A stretch of 46,117 nucleotides of DNA from CAZYTO01 sp964650405 (lineage in GTDB: Bacteria; Acidobacteriota; Thermoanaerobaculia; Gp7-AA8): positions 1 through 46,117 of the forward strand of contig CAZYTO010000011.1 of NCBI GenBank assembly GCA_964650405.1. Reading direction: 5' to 3'. A program made the position numbers and the translations under genes. Below the pieces are notes generated by a model. It made no database searches. It worked only from the letters and a program-made list of their open reading frames with translations, and had not been told where the DNA came from. This document shows, one piece after another, positions 26,422 to 34,774 of this stretch (positions are counted from its first letter, which is position 1; each line of letters begins with the position of its first letter).

Positions 26422-26458
26422 GCGCGCCGTTCTCCAGAAGCGATCGAGGCCATGATCC

Positions 26459-28219
26459 ATGTCTGGCGCTGACGGCATTCTCGACGCGTACTCCCGGGGC
26501 CACCATGCCCTCCTCGTCACGGGCCGGTCGCTCTACGACTTCGACGTCGACCCGGCCGACGCCAAGCTACGGCCGGTCCTGGAGATCGTACGGCGGCAGC
26601 TCTTCAAGGATTTTGCCGTTCACCTCGTTACGTACTCGCTTGCCGCCGGGCTGCAGTGGGACACGATCGGCAACGACGACGACCGGGCGGGGGTGGAGAA
26701 GCTGCTCCGGGGCCACAGCCTCCTGAACGTCGCCCCGAACGAGAACGAGCAAGTCCGCACCTTGCGCGGCATCTTCTCGCTCGCCCGGGCGACGACGAAG
26801 TTCAAGTGGCATGACGGCCGCGAGGCGCGCATCGGGTTCCTCTTGGAGTTCGCGGAACACCTTGTACCTTCCACGGCGAACGGCGGATGCAGCGACGCGC
26901 AGCTCCACTCGACCGAGTTCGCGAACCTTCTCGGCAACAGCCTGGCGCTCCGGGCGAGCGCCAACCTCGTCATGTTCGAAGGCCGCGACGGTTTCATCGA
27001 CGACCTCGTCGTCGCGGCACTCCATGTCGTACGCCTACGACAGCCCGATGCCAAGGAAAAGAAGCGCTTCCTCACCGTCGCGCTCGGAAGCTACAGCAAA
27101 GCCAAGTTCGAAGATGGGCTGAATACGGATACGGTCGCCCACCTCACCATGAACACGCCCAACCGGGGCCTCGAAGAGCTACTCCGCGACTCCCACCGGC
27201 GGAGCGGCCGCATCACCGCCCGTGAGCTCGCCGAACAGAAGCACCGCGACGTCGAGGAGATCTCCGAGCACACGCTTGCCGCCCTCGACACCACGCGCAC
27301 CGCCGGCGTGAACCTTTGCGGCCGCAACATCGCCATACCGCGGGCGCTCATCGACGCGTGGACGGCCGGCCTTGCGCGGGGCGACAAGAACACGCCGCTG
27401 AACGTCATCCTGGTCGGGCCGCCGGGTACCGGGAAGACCGACCTTGCCATTTCGGCCGCCGGCAAGGCCAAAGTCGCCGCCTACCAGATCCTCAATCCCA
27501 AGGGATCACTTGTCGGCGATACGGAACGCAGAGTGCGCCTCCAGTGGCAGGCGCTGAACGAGTGGGGCGGGATCGGGTTCGTTGATGAGGTGACCGAGGC
27601 GCTGCCGCTCCAGCGGAGCGACTTCAACGGCGACTCCGGCGCCACCCAGGCCGTGACGGCAACCCTCCTCACGGAACTCTCGAACGAGGCCATGCGGGGC
27701 CGCAGAATGCTGATCGGCACGACAAACTGCCCGGACCGCATTGGCGCAGCCATGCGCAATCGGCTGCGCTTCATGCCGGTCCTGAGCCCCTTGCCGCAGG
27801 ACTTGGCCGCCATCATCTGCGCGATCGCCGCCTCGCAGACGCCGGTCGAGTTCGACGAGAAGGACCCCACCCTGCGCCTCGCCGCCGAAGCGTTTTACCG
27901 GCGCGGCGCGAGCCCGCGCGACATCCGGGCCCAACTGACCGAAACCGCGTTCGAGAGCAGGAAGCCCCTGAACCCCGCCCTGATTCTGAAGGCCGCGGAG
28001 GATTTCGCGCCTTCCGCCGACGCCCGCTCGACGGTCTACGCCGATCTTTGGGCGGTGCGGGTCGCTTCCCGGAAGTCGTACTTCCCATGGTTCGCCAACC
28101 CTGCGGCCTACGAGTATCCGCCGCAACTTGACGGCCTCGTCGACCGGGAGACCGGCGACGTCGACCACGACAAGCTCGACGCCACGCTCGCCGGGATGAG
28201 GGCTCACGCGAATGTCTGA
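26459..28219 (+). CDS. AAA+ ATPase
   Basis: 586 residues. The N-terminal half (1-270) resembles the degenerate RecA-like region of Ycf46-type AAA proteins (ANLVMFEGRDGFIDDLVVAAL). The C-terminal AAA+ module is complete: Walker A GPPGTGKT (320-327), Walker B GIGFVDE (D376/E377), sensor 1 IGTTNC (N423), an arginine-finger candidate in AMRNRLRF and a helical lid with RRGASPRDIRAQL. It should therefore hydrolyse ATP and act as a ring-shaped remodeller. The ATG at 26459 follows the partner gene closely. It overlaps the aminotransferase start by eight bases. Confidence 0.88.
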   Translation: MSGADGILDAYSRGHHALLVTGRSLYDFDVDPADAKLRPVLEIVRRQLFKDFAVHLVTYSLAAGLQWDTIGNDDDRAGVEKLLRGHSLLNVAPNENEQVRTLRGIFSLARATTKFKWHDGREARIGFLLEFAEHLVPSTANGGCSDAQLHSTEFANLLGNSLALRASANLVMFEGRDGFIDDLVVAALHVVRLRQPDAKEKKRFLTVALGSYSKAKFEDGLNTDTVAHLTMNTPNRGLEELLRDSHRRSGRITARELAEQKHRDVEEISEHTLAALDTTRTAGVNLCGRNIAIPRALIDAWTAGLARGDKNTPLNVILVGPPGTGKTDLAISAAGKAKVAAYQILNPKGSLVGDTERRVRLQWQALNEWGGIGFVDEVTEALPLQRSDFNGDSGATQAVTATLLTELSNEAMRGRRMLIGTTNCPDRIGAAMRNRLRFMPVLSPLPQDLAAIICAIAASQTPVEFDEKDPTLRLAAEAFYRRGASPRDIRAQLTETAFESRKPLNPALILKAAEDFAPSADARSTVYADLWAVRVASRKSYFPWFANPAAYEYPPQLDGLVDRETGDVDHDKLDATLAGMRAHANV

Positions 28220-29300
28220 CGGCGCGTCGATGGCCCTCGTGCGCATGCGCGAGTACGCGACCGCCGTCACCCGCGGGACCGGGCGCGATTTTCAGCACCT
28301 GGGCACCGAGGCTGTCGCCGAGATCGAGTCCAAGCTCCGCGCGTGGTACGGGGCCGCGTACGCCCTCTGCGTATCGAACGCGACGGACGCCCTCCGGGCG
28401 ATCGCGATCGCGCTTCGCCTGCTGAACAAGGAGTTCATCACGACGCCGCTCACCTGGGGTGGCTCGGTCGGCGAATGGCTGAAGCTCGGCAACCCCGTCC
28501 GCTTTGCCGGTCTCGAGCCGCTCCCCCTCACCCTCTCTCCGCAGCACGTTCGCGAGGCGATAACCACCAAGACGAAGGCGATCCTGGCCGTCGACATGTT
28601 CGGCAACCCCGCCGACATGGCCGGGCTCCGGGCAGTCGCTGACGAACACGCCTTGTGGCTCATCTCCGACGCCTCCCAGAGCCTCGGCGCCCGGCGCGAT
28701 GGAGTGCCAGCGAGCGCTTGCGCCAACGCGTGGGTGGTCTCCTTCGGGACGGGCAAGGGCATCGACGCCGGCGACGGCGCCGCCATCATCACGAACCACC
28801 GCGATATCTACGAGAAGGTCATCTGGGAAACGCAGCACCCGGCCCGGCACCGCCTTGCGCTCGGACTTGACCTTGAGAACGAGTTCGCGTCGAACAGCCG
28901 TATGAACCCCTGGACCGCGATCTGGCTCGCCGAGACCTTCGATGAGCAGCTTGCCCGGGTTCAGGAGCGCCAAGAAGCGATCGTGCGCTGCCTCCGCGCG
29001 CCCGAATTCGCTCGTCTCGTTGAGGCCGCGGACGGCGACCCGTCGATCGAGCCTTCCTATCATCGGCTCGTCGGCCAATGGCGTCGTAGCCGCCAGGAGG
29101 ACGCCCTTCTGCGTTTCCTTACTGCAGAAGGGTGGCGGGTCATTCCGGAGCCGCTGGAGCGACGGCTCCTCTTCGAGCAGCCGTCGTTCATCGCGCAGTA
29201 CGCCCGATGCGCCTCGGGCGTACTGGACCGCGAATCGCTCGGCGTCAACCTTTCTCGCTACTTCTGCCTCGCTCTCCGACCGCAGGAGACGAGGCCATGA
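28212..29300 (+). CDS. DegT/DnrJ-type PLP-dependent aminotransferase-like protein
   Basis: 362 residues, fold type I. The N-terminus (YGAAYALCVSNATDALRAIAIAL) is the PLP phosphate-binding region of DegT enzymes. TTPLTWGGSVGEWL, AILAVDMFGNPADM and LISDASQSLGA (D153) follow. The Schiff-base lysine is K182 in SFGTGKGIDAGDGAAII. These enzymes usually aminate nucleotide sugars, and the catalytic residues seem intact. Its place inside an ATPase/membrane operon is unexpected: no nucleotide-sugar pathway gene is near. It may modify a cell-surface sugar, a small molecule or a protein of the complex. It overlaps the preceding gene by 8 bases and the next by 4 (ATGA). Confidence 0.88.
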   Translation: MSDGASMALVRMREYATAVTRGTGRDFQHLGTEAVAEIESKLRAWYGAAYALCVSNATDALRAIAIALRLLNKEFITTPLTWGGSVGEWLKLGNPVRFAGLEPLPLTLSPQHVREAITTKTKAILAVDMFGNPADMAGLRAVADEHALWLISDASQSLGARRDGVPASACANAWVVSFGTGKGIDAGDGAAIITNHRDIYEKVIWETQHPARHRLALGLDLENEFASNSRMNPWTAIWLAETFDEQLARVQERQEAIVRCLRAPEFARLVEAADGDPSIEPSYHRLVGQWRRSRQEDALLRFLTAEGWRVIPEPLERRLLFEQPSFIAQYARCASGVLDRESLGVNLSRYFCLALRPQETRP

Positions 29301-29689
29301 TCGGGGGTATTGCCACAATTCTCATCATGGTCGCAGGCTTCCTTCTCCTAATCTCGGTAGCGCTGCCGACGGACGGCGGCCAGCGCGTACGATCGCGCGC
29401 TGGCCGCCTCGTGCTCTACGCCGTCCTCCTCGTCATCCTGTGGCCCTTCGCGGCAGCGCTACTCCGCGCCATACCAGGCCCCGCTATCCTCGCGGGGCTT
29501 GCAATCGTGTCAATTGGTGCCTTCCTTGTCCTTGAGTCGCGCCGTGCACATGTTGCAAGGACGCCGCCCCGTGGCTTCGTGAACTACCGCGGCTCCGGCA
29601 AGGTGCCGGTGCACGAGGAGGAGTTGCTCCACGGCGGACTCGGCGAGGAAGACCCAGAAGGCGGAGCGGAGCCGCATGAGCTTCTTTGA
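29297..29689 (+). CDS. Small membrane protein of the AAA+ operon
   Basis: 130 residues with three hydrophobic segments (about 3-24, 36-56 and 62-80) and a cytosolic tail ending in an acidic Gly/Glu-rich stretch (VPVHEEELLHGGLGEEDPEGG). The ATG overlaps the aminotransferase stop. It overlaps the following ATPase gene by 14 bases. No family is recognised; coupling to the ATPase suggests they act together at the membrane. Confidence 0.78.
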   Translation: MIGGIATILIMVAGFLLLISVALPTDGGQRVRSRAGRLVLYAVLLVILWPFAAALLRAIPGPAILAGLAIVSIGAFLVLESRRAHVARTPPRGFVNYRGSGKVPVHEEELLHGGLGEEDPEGGAEPHELL

Positions 29690-31316
29690 CCTCCTCTTCC
29701 GCGCCCACCGGCGCACGTCCTATCAGCGGGCGCTCCGGCACGAGCAAACGCGCCGCGCCCAGCTTGCTCCGCCCGACCCTCCGGCGATCTTTCTCCGGGC
29801 GGCGAAGGAGCTCGGCGCCGGCTCACCGGGCATACCGTTCGGGACGTTGCCCGGTGGCGAGATGGTCAAGGTCGACGACCGCATCGCGCTTATGAGCGCC
29901 CTCGTGAGCGGCGCCACGGGATCGGGCAAGACGCGGTTCCTCCTCGGCTACCTCTTCAGCTACGTCGACCGGATGCTCCGTCCGGCTGCGGCAGGTCACC
30001 GGCCGTTCCGCGCCGTCGTCGAGCTCATCGACCCGAAGCGAGAGACCTACGACCTGTTTGCACAGCACCTCGCCGCGCTGTGGCTCCGCGCCGACGATGC
30101 GGGGAAAGAACGCATCGCGCAGGCCGTGCGGGTCATCGACTGGTCGCGCGAGGCAGTCGCCCCGATGGCGCCCTTCGACAATGCTGCAGGCGAAGTCTCG
30201 AACGCCTACCTCGCCTACATCCGGACCGACGTCGCCGTACAGGCGAGCCCGCAGCCCTTCTCCGAGCCGCTCCGGCAGGCGTACTTCATGTTGAACCGGG
30301 TCTTGGTCGACCTCAGGTTCCCGCCGAACTACGCCTTCAGCGCGCGCTTCCTTTCCGACGACGCCTACCGGTCGCGCATCCTCGGCAAGGTCGCAGATGC
30401 CGATGTGCGCGCTTACTTCGAGCATGTCGAGCACACGCTGCCGCGCCAGACACGCGAGGCGCTTCTCCGGCGCATCCAGGCGGACCTTGCCTTCGAGGAA
30501 GTGCGGCTCTCGACTGGCATGCCGCCCTCCGACCTCGACGAGCTTCTCCCGCACCGCGAGGCTTCCATCGTCATCGGCAACTACGGCTGCTCGCTCGCGC
30601 TGCCGCTTGCGAAGGCCAAGGAACGCGCAAGCTACCGCCTGATCGACGTCCTCATGGCCGCGCCGCGCCGCGACCCGAGCTCCCGCGGCCTCGTCGTGAT
30701 CGATGAGGCGCCGATGCTCCTCTCCGGTTCGACCGAGCTTGCCGAGCCGCTTATGGAGGCCGCGCGCACCCTGCGGTCGGTCGGCATGGGCCTCGTCTTC
30801 GCCTCCCAGGACTTCTCGCATGCGCTGCCGACGTCGGTTGTCCGTACGCTCCAGCTCAACACGCGTTGGTGGGCGGTCTTCCAGTCCCGCGAAGATGCGG
30901 AGTGGATCTACCCGCACATGGTTCCCGGCACGAAGGACGGCGACCTTTCCGAGCGGGAGCGCCACCGCGCGTTCGTGCGGCGGATGTCCGGCTTGCGGCG
31001 CCAGCACTTCTACTTCCTCGCGAAGGGTCATCCGGCCCTGCCACTCCTCGCGCCCTCCGTCCCTGATCCCGCCGAGGAGAGCGGCCGTTCGGTGGATGAG
31101 CTCCGCGAGGTGTTTCGGCGTGAGATCGCGGGCCGGTCGCTCATCCCGGCCCGCGTCGCCTCAGAGCGGATCGCGCGGTGGGAGTCCGCCGTCCTCGCGC
31201 GGGCCGAGGTTGCCCCGCCGAAAAAGAGTCCGCCACGTCGAGGGCGGCGAGCCTCCGGGCTGCGCGAGCTGGTGGAGCAGCTCGAAGGCGATGACCACGA
31301 TGAGGAGCGCGACTGA
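29676..31316 (+). CDS. HerA/TraG-type ATPase (DNA-translocase or coupling-protein-like)
   Basis: 546 residues. GEMVKVDDRIALMSALVSGATGSGKTRFLLGYLFS carries the Walker A (79-86) of the FtsK/HerA/VirD4 superfamily. VELIDPKRETYDLF is the typical strand-2 segment. Walker B is GLVVIDEAPML (about 346-356), followed by MGLVFASQDF, the sensor Gln region of TraG/VirD4 proteins, and LQLNTRWWAVFQS. The C-terminus is basic and acidic (PPKKSPPRRGRRASG). It lacks its own membrane helices; the partner at 29297 could anchor it. It probably moves DNA or protein in an ATP-dependent way. Confidence 0.85.
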   Translation: MSFFDLLFRAHRRTSYQRALRHEQTRRAQLAPPDPPAIFLRAAKELGAGSPGIPFGTLPGGEMVKVDDRIALMSALVSGATGSGKTRFLLGYLFSYVDRMLRPAAAGHRPFRAVVELIDPKRETYDLFAQHLAALWLRADDAGKERIAQAVRVIDWSREAVAPMAPFDNAAGEVSNAYLAYIRTDVAVQASPQPFSEPLRQAYFMLNRVLVDLRFPPNYAFSARFLSDDAYRSRILGKVADADVRAYFEHVEHTLPRQTREALLRRIQADLAFEEVRLSTGMPPSDLDELLPHREASIVIGNYGCSLALPLAKAKERASYRLIDVLMAAPRRDPSSRGLVVIDEAPMLLSGSTELAEPLMEAARTLRSVGMGLVFASQDFSHALPTSVVRTLQLNTRWWAVFQSREDAEWIYPHMVPGTKDGDLSERERHRAFVRRMSGLRRQHFYFLAKGHPALPLLAPSVPDPAEESGRSVDELREVFRREIAGRSLIPARVASERIARWESAVLARAEVAPPKKSPPRRGRRASGLRELVEQLEGDDHDEERD

Positions 31317-31317
31317 C

Positions 31318-31605
31318 GTGCTCCGCCAAGCTCTCGTGACCCTCGCCCTCTACGTGCTCGCGGCACCCTTCTATCTCCTCCGCGGGATCTTCCGTGCTGT
31401 GCGTGCTGCGCTCGACCTCCGCCGCCTGCGTGGCGGCGCGGTCGATTGCCCCCACTGCGGCACCTCGAATCCGCTCGACCTCCTTGCCACCTGCCGCCGC
31501 TGCCGCGCCACCGAATACGGCTCGCGGCTCTACTGCTCGAACTGTCGCGACCGCACGCCTGCTTTCCCTTGCGATGCCTGCGGGGCGCTTATCCGGGTCC
31601 TTTAA
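31318..31605 (+). CDS. Membrane-anchored double zinc-ribbon protein
   Basis: 95 residues from GTG 31318, with GAGGAG about 10 bases upstream; an overlapping ATG at 31300 is an alternative. One hydrophobic helix (ALVTLALYVLAAPFYLLRGIF) is followed by four cysteine pairs: CPHC, CRRC, CSNC, CDAC. These make two zinc ribbons facing the cytosol. The start is one base after the ATPase stop. It is the last gene of the eight-gene unit. It may be an adaptor that recruits nucleic acid or protein to the ATPase at the membrane. Confidence 0.8.
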   Translation: MLRQALVTLALYVLAAPFYLLRGIFRAVRAALDLRRLRGGAVDCPHCGTSNPLDLLATCRRCRATEYGSRLYCSNCRDRTPAFPCDACGALIRVL

Positions 31606-31671
31606 GTGTGGATACGAACTGTGGAGACGACGCCACGCTTTTTTGCGGGTAGACGCCGCGCTTTCTATGAT

Positions 31672-32499
31672 TTAGCGCTCTTCGCGAACGGCGGCTTCTG
31701 GAGATGTATTGGAATCTCTTGTCTCTCTCGTCTCGAAGATGTTCTTGATGAGGTGCTGGAGCGTCCTGATGGCCTGAGGACCTCGGCCGCTCGGAAGGAT
31801 ATCGACCACTGCGACGTGGACTGAATCCTCGAACACTGGCATCTGACGACGAATCCGTTCCGCCCGCCGCACAGAGCTTGTCAGGACGAGGATTGCTGAC
31901 GGCGATTCTTCCGCCCAGCGGTCGACCGCGACGGCGAGTTCGTGCAGCTTGGGAGCAAAGGTGCCCTGCACGGACTCGCCGCCGAGATCCACCTCGCAGG
32001 CGAGAAGAAAGCCGCCAGCGTCCTCCGTCGGCTTCCAGATCGCGAGGACGTCCGGAATGGCAAGCGGTGCGGGTTGCAGTCGCCGCTGCAAGAGCCACGC
32101 GGGCGAGATGATGTCCGGCGGCTTGGCGGAGGAGAGAAGCGCGACCCGCACGTCGTTGATCCAGACGGTATGTGCGAGGTCTTTCAGCGCCACGGCACGC
32201 TTCGGCGCGAAGAGGGCATCGGCTTTGGCCACGCCTTGCTCGAGAAGGAGTTGCTTCCCCTCTGTAGTAAGCCGGAGCCTGTTCATGCCGACCCCCTGCA
32301 GCCGTTCGGCTGAGAGGTAGCCACGGCGCACGGCCCGCACAACGAAACGCGACACCACGTTCGGCGCCCGGCCGGTAAACACCGCTTCGTGGAGCTGGTA
32401 CTGCATCACCTCGTAACCGCGACCGACGAAGACGAGCGCCCGAAGATCGCGCGCTGAGAGTCTCCGGCGACGGACCGCTCCTACCGGCCGTGGAGCCAT
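31672..32499 (-). CDS. Replication-relaxation family-like protein
   Basis: 275 residues. The N-terminal winged helix reads LSARDLRALVFVGRGYEVMQYQLHEAVF ... RRGYLS ... RLRLTTEGKQLL. A nuclease-like or Replic_Relax-type C-terminal domain follows (HTVWINDVRVAL, IPDVLAIWK, LACEVDLGGES, FAPKLHELAVAV, ILVLTSSVRRAERIRR). Proteins of this layout occur on plasmids and integrative conjugative elements near transfer genes. The start is ATG 32499, overlapping the preceding methyltransferase gene by 19 bases. It is convergent with the eight-gene operon, 66 bases away. Assignment is by pattern. Confidence 0.72.
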   Translation of the reverse strand: MAPRPVGAVRRRRLSARDLRALVFVGRGYEVMQYQLHEAVFTGRAPNVVSRFVVRAVRRGYLSAERLQGVGMNRLRLTTEGKQLLLEQGVAKADALFAPKRAVALKDLAHTVWINDVRVALLSSAKPPDIISPAWLLQRRLQPAPLAIPDVLAIWKPTEDAGGFLLACEVDLGGESVQGTFAPKLHELAVAVDRWAEESPSAILVLTSSVRRAERIRRQMPVFEDSVHVAVVDILPSGRGPQAIRTLQHLIKNIFETRETRDSNTSPEAAVREER

Positions 32500-33296
32500 G
32501 ACTCCCGCTCCCTCCTTGTCCTCCGTGCCTTCCGGCGACGAGGCGGAGTGTGCTCGTGGATGCGAATACCCGCCGAGCCGGGTGCCTCACGCCGCTCGCC
32601 GATCTCGCAGCGCTTGAGGGCTTGGACGCCCATCGCATGAAACCGCGGATCGCGCTCGATGCCGAGGTAGTCGCGGCCGAGTTCCTTCGCGACGACAAGA
32701 ATCCGGCCGGAGCCGAAGAAGGGATCGAGCACAAGGTCTCCCGGTTCGCTCGCGTGCTCGATCGGACGGCTCACGAGCGCGGCAGACTTCACTGTCTCCT
32801 GGTGGAACACGTCGTTCCTCGGTTGCCTCGTCTCCCGTTGGAGATGCCAGAGATCGCGATAGCTGTCGTCGCCGGTCCTCTTGTTCCTCGGATGGAACTT
32901 GCCCTTCACCGCGAAGATCAGGAACTCGTGGGTGTAGGCGTAGTTCTGGTAGTTCATCCCGTGGACGACCTTGTCTCAGACGATCACGTTCTTCAGGCGA
33001 AAGCCCGCGTGGGAGAGCTCGTCGAGCCAGACGCCGAGGCTCTTCCAACCCATGAAGATGTAGGCAGCGCGATCCAACTTCAGAACCCGAAACAGTTCCT
33101 TCGCCGTGAGGGCGACGAGCGCACGGTAGTCCTCCGGCGCGAGGGCGTCGTCGAAGAAGTTCCGGAAGCGCGTACCGGATGGCGAACCCTTGATGCCGGT
33201 GTTGTACGGCGGGTCGGTGAGGATGAGGTCAACGCTCTGGTCGGGGATCTCACGAAGACGGGCGGTGGAGTCGCCGAGGAGGAGCCAGTTGCGCAT
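32481..33296 (-). pseudogene. DNA adenine/cytosine-N4 methyltransferase with in-frame TGA
   Basis: Read through, about 271 residues. MRNWLLLGDSTARLREIPDQSVDLILTDPPYNTG holds the catalytic DPPY motif early, and the SAM-binding motif comes late: LVLDPFFGSGRILVVAKELGRDYLGIER (beta-type order). At 32976-32978 the frame has TGA: ...LKNVIV-stop-DKVVHGMNYQNYAYTHEFLIF. Family members usually have Trp at such a position (VxWDK), and TGG to TGA is a single transition. Everything else is intact. As it stands the protein would be cut before its SAM motif. A separate restart at ATG 32957 is possible. GGAG lies 3 bases before ATG 33296. Confidence 0.85.
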
Positions 33297-33442
33297 GCAC
33301 TCCAAGGTAAGAGGAGTGGACCTAGCTCGGGAAGATGCTGCGCGCGCCAGGGCGAGTTACGCGTCTCCGGAGAATCGCCACCTGCTGAAGATTCACAGAA
33401 GCCGGACGACGAGTGGCCGCCGGCCGGCACTTTGCGCCAGCG

Positions 33443-33691
33443 CTAACGCCCGCTGGCTTGGCGTGTCAGAGGAGCAACTACCGTCATCCGGTTCTGTACG
33501 CGAAGGGCGACCTTCCCCGGTATCCGCACGCTCCGGTATGTCCTACGGCCGGTCCGCTGGATCGTGAAGATCAGGGTACCGGGCTCGTGTTCGAACAGGC
33601 GCCGGATCGAGTCGGGTGACATGTTCCAGAGAAAAGCCAGTTCCTTCACCGTGTAGCAGTAGTTCGGATCGAGAGTGGACGTGTGTTCCAT
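33443..33691 (-). CDS. Excisionase/MerR-like helix-turn-helix protein
   Basis: 82 residues: YCYTVKELAFLWNMSPDSIRRLFEHEPGTLIF is a winged HTH of the excisionase/helix_turn_helix_17 kind. A short wing (RTGRRTYRSVRIPGKVALRV) follows. GGAGG lies 6 bases before ATG 33691. It lies upstream of the methyltransferase on the same strand. A degenerate relative with the same EPGTLIF and RIPG.VALRV segments sits at 41641-41856. It may be an excision or regulatory factor of the mobile element. Confidence 0.82.
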   Translation of the reverse strand: MEHTSTLDPNYCYTVKELAFLWNMSPDSIRRLFEHEPGTLIFTIQRTGRRTYRSVRIPGKVALRVQNRMTVVAPLTRQASGR

Positions 33692-33832
33692 GCCGAACCT
33701 CCAGGCGGGCAGGTTCGGTGTCCCCGCGATCCCGATCCGGCGGGTAAGCCCGGGCCACTCCGGACGGTGAGTGAAGGAAGCAAGGTAGACACCAACGCCA
33801 GCATGCCAGCCGCGGTGTCAACTCCGATGTGA

Positions 33833-33861
33833 TTGTCATTGGCGTAAGTGTAAGATATAAT
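33833..33861 (+). promoter_or_regulatory. Strong sigma-70-like promoter
   Basis: TTGTCA (33833-33838), 17 bases, then TATAAT (33856-33861, a perfect -10). Predicted start near 33868, followed by an AGGAGG SD and the ATG of the small gene at 33888. It is one of the best promoters visible in the window. Confidence 0.8.
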
Positions 33862-33887
33862 TATGGCAGTCCGTCAGGAGGTGGCCA

Positions 33888-34097
33888 ATGTTCCCGGCCG
33901 GAAACCGCTCGGACTTCACTCCTCAACCAAGTGCCCGCGCAGATACGCGACTGGCGTTGATCCATGAGTTGGTGCGGCAACTTTGCCTCGCGTCACCTTA
34001 TGTAGCAACCACTCAGGTACCGTGTAGCTGCGGTGCGGAGTTCCCCAACAGGGAGACTTGGGACTTTATCGCACTGTGCGCTCAACTAGAGGAGTGA
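33888..34097 (+). CDS. Small hypothetical protein with CxC motif
   Basis: 69 residues, MFPAGNRSDFTPQPSARADTRLALIHELVRQLCL ... VPCSCGAEFPNRETWDF ... CAQLEE. A single CSCG could bind metal with another cysteine. It has its own promoter (33833-33861), a perfect SD (AGGAGG) and its own terminator (34109), so it is a monocistronic, strongly expressed unit. The family is not recognised. Confidence 0.8.
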   Translation: MFPAGNRSDFTPQPSARADTRLALIHELVRQLCLASPYVATTQVPCSCGAEFPNRETWDFIALCAQLEE

Positions 34098-34108
34098 GTC
34101 CATTCAAA

Positions 34109-34144
34109 AAGGAGGGGGCGACAAACCCCCTCCTTAGCTTTTCC
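34109..34144 (+). terminator. Rho-independent terminator
   Basis: Perfect 10-bp GC-rich stem aaggaggggg / cccccctcctt-type (34109-34118 with 34126-34135) with a 7-base loop. It is followed by agctttttccc. It ends the short transcript of the gene at 33888. Confidence 0.85.
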
Positions 34145-34546
34145 CTGACAGCGTGCTGACGAAGCCTCGCGTTCGCTTGATTCCAATTCTGGGGGTAGGA
34201 AACAGCCGCCATTTGTCACTCCTAAGAACAAGAGGGGGCCGTCCATCACCTACATTTGGAACTTTCCGAAAGGAACGTCTACATCAGTCGCGGCGATGGC
34301 TCGCTTGGTGTGTCAACTTCGTTGCCCGACAATGTCACCCCCTCATGTGGCGGTACTGCGGCGTAAATTACAAATGTTTTCCGATTTGTCACAGCCAAAC
34401 GCAAGCGATCTACTTACTTTTTCCGTCATGATACATAGCGTGATCGGTGCAGGCCCCCAGACTGCACGCGCTCGCCCGTCGTGTGTCGGTATAGGAGCTG
34501 CACGGTTTCGCGATGGGCATGAAGCCCCGAGAGGTAGAGAACGGTC
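34145..34546 (+). promoter_or_regulatory. 400-base gene-free leader with possible promoter
   Basis: Open frames here lack SDs and coding character. A possible promoter is TTGTCA at 34386-34391 with a 17-base spacer to TCTACT at 34409-34414. That lies about 130 bases before the ATG at 34547, leaving a long leader. Base composition drops in GC from here to about 38.9 kb. Confidence 0.4.
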
Positions 34547-34774
34547 ATGACGACGCATAAGATGTCACCCATTAGCGAGCTCATCATGACGCGGTTTCGG
34601 GAGCTGGGACTTCGATATGTTCACCGAGGCGCCGCTCAAGTGGAGGCGGAATTTGCCTTTGAGGTCACCCGCCACACCACCCCAGCAGAGGGGTATGCCG
34701 ACGGCGGCTACGCAGACTACGTCTGCCAACCCCTGTACTGGAAGCAGGACAAGGGCAAGGCTTCAGAACCGTGA
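34547..34774 (+). CDS. Small hypothetical protein, partner of metalloprotease-like gene
   Basis: 75 residues: MTTHKMSPISELIMTRFRELGLRYVHRGAAQVEAEF ... YADGGYADYVCQPLYWKQDKGKASEP. No recognised domain. The sequence is Tyr/Ala/Gly-rich with one cysteine near the C-terminus. Its TGA overlaps the GTG start of the next gene (GTGA), showing translational coupling. It may be an inhibitor, activator or substrate of the predicted metalloprotease that follows. Confidence 0.7.
   Translation: MTTHKMSPISELIMTRFRELGLRYVHRGAAQVEAEFAFEVTRHTTPAEGYADGGYADYVCQPLYWKQDKGKASEP

Noticed and set aside
33297..33305. TTG 33305 as methyltransferase start
   Set aside because: ATG 33296 gives the canonical N-terminus and has GGAG just before it.
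34153..34431. 92-codon ORF in the low-GC leader
   Set aside because: No SD, cysteine/tryptophan-rich without domain pattern, follows a terminator directly.
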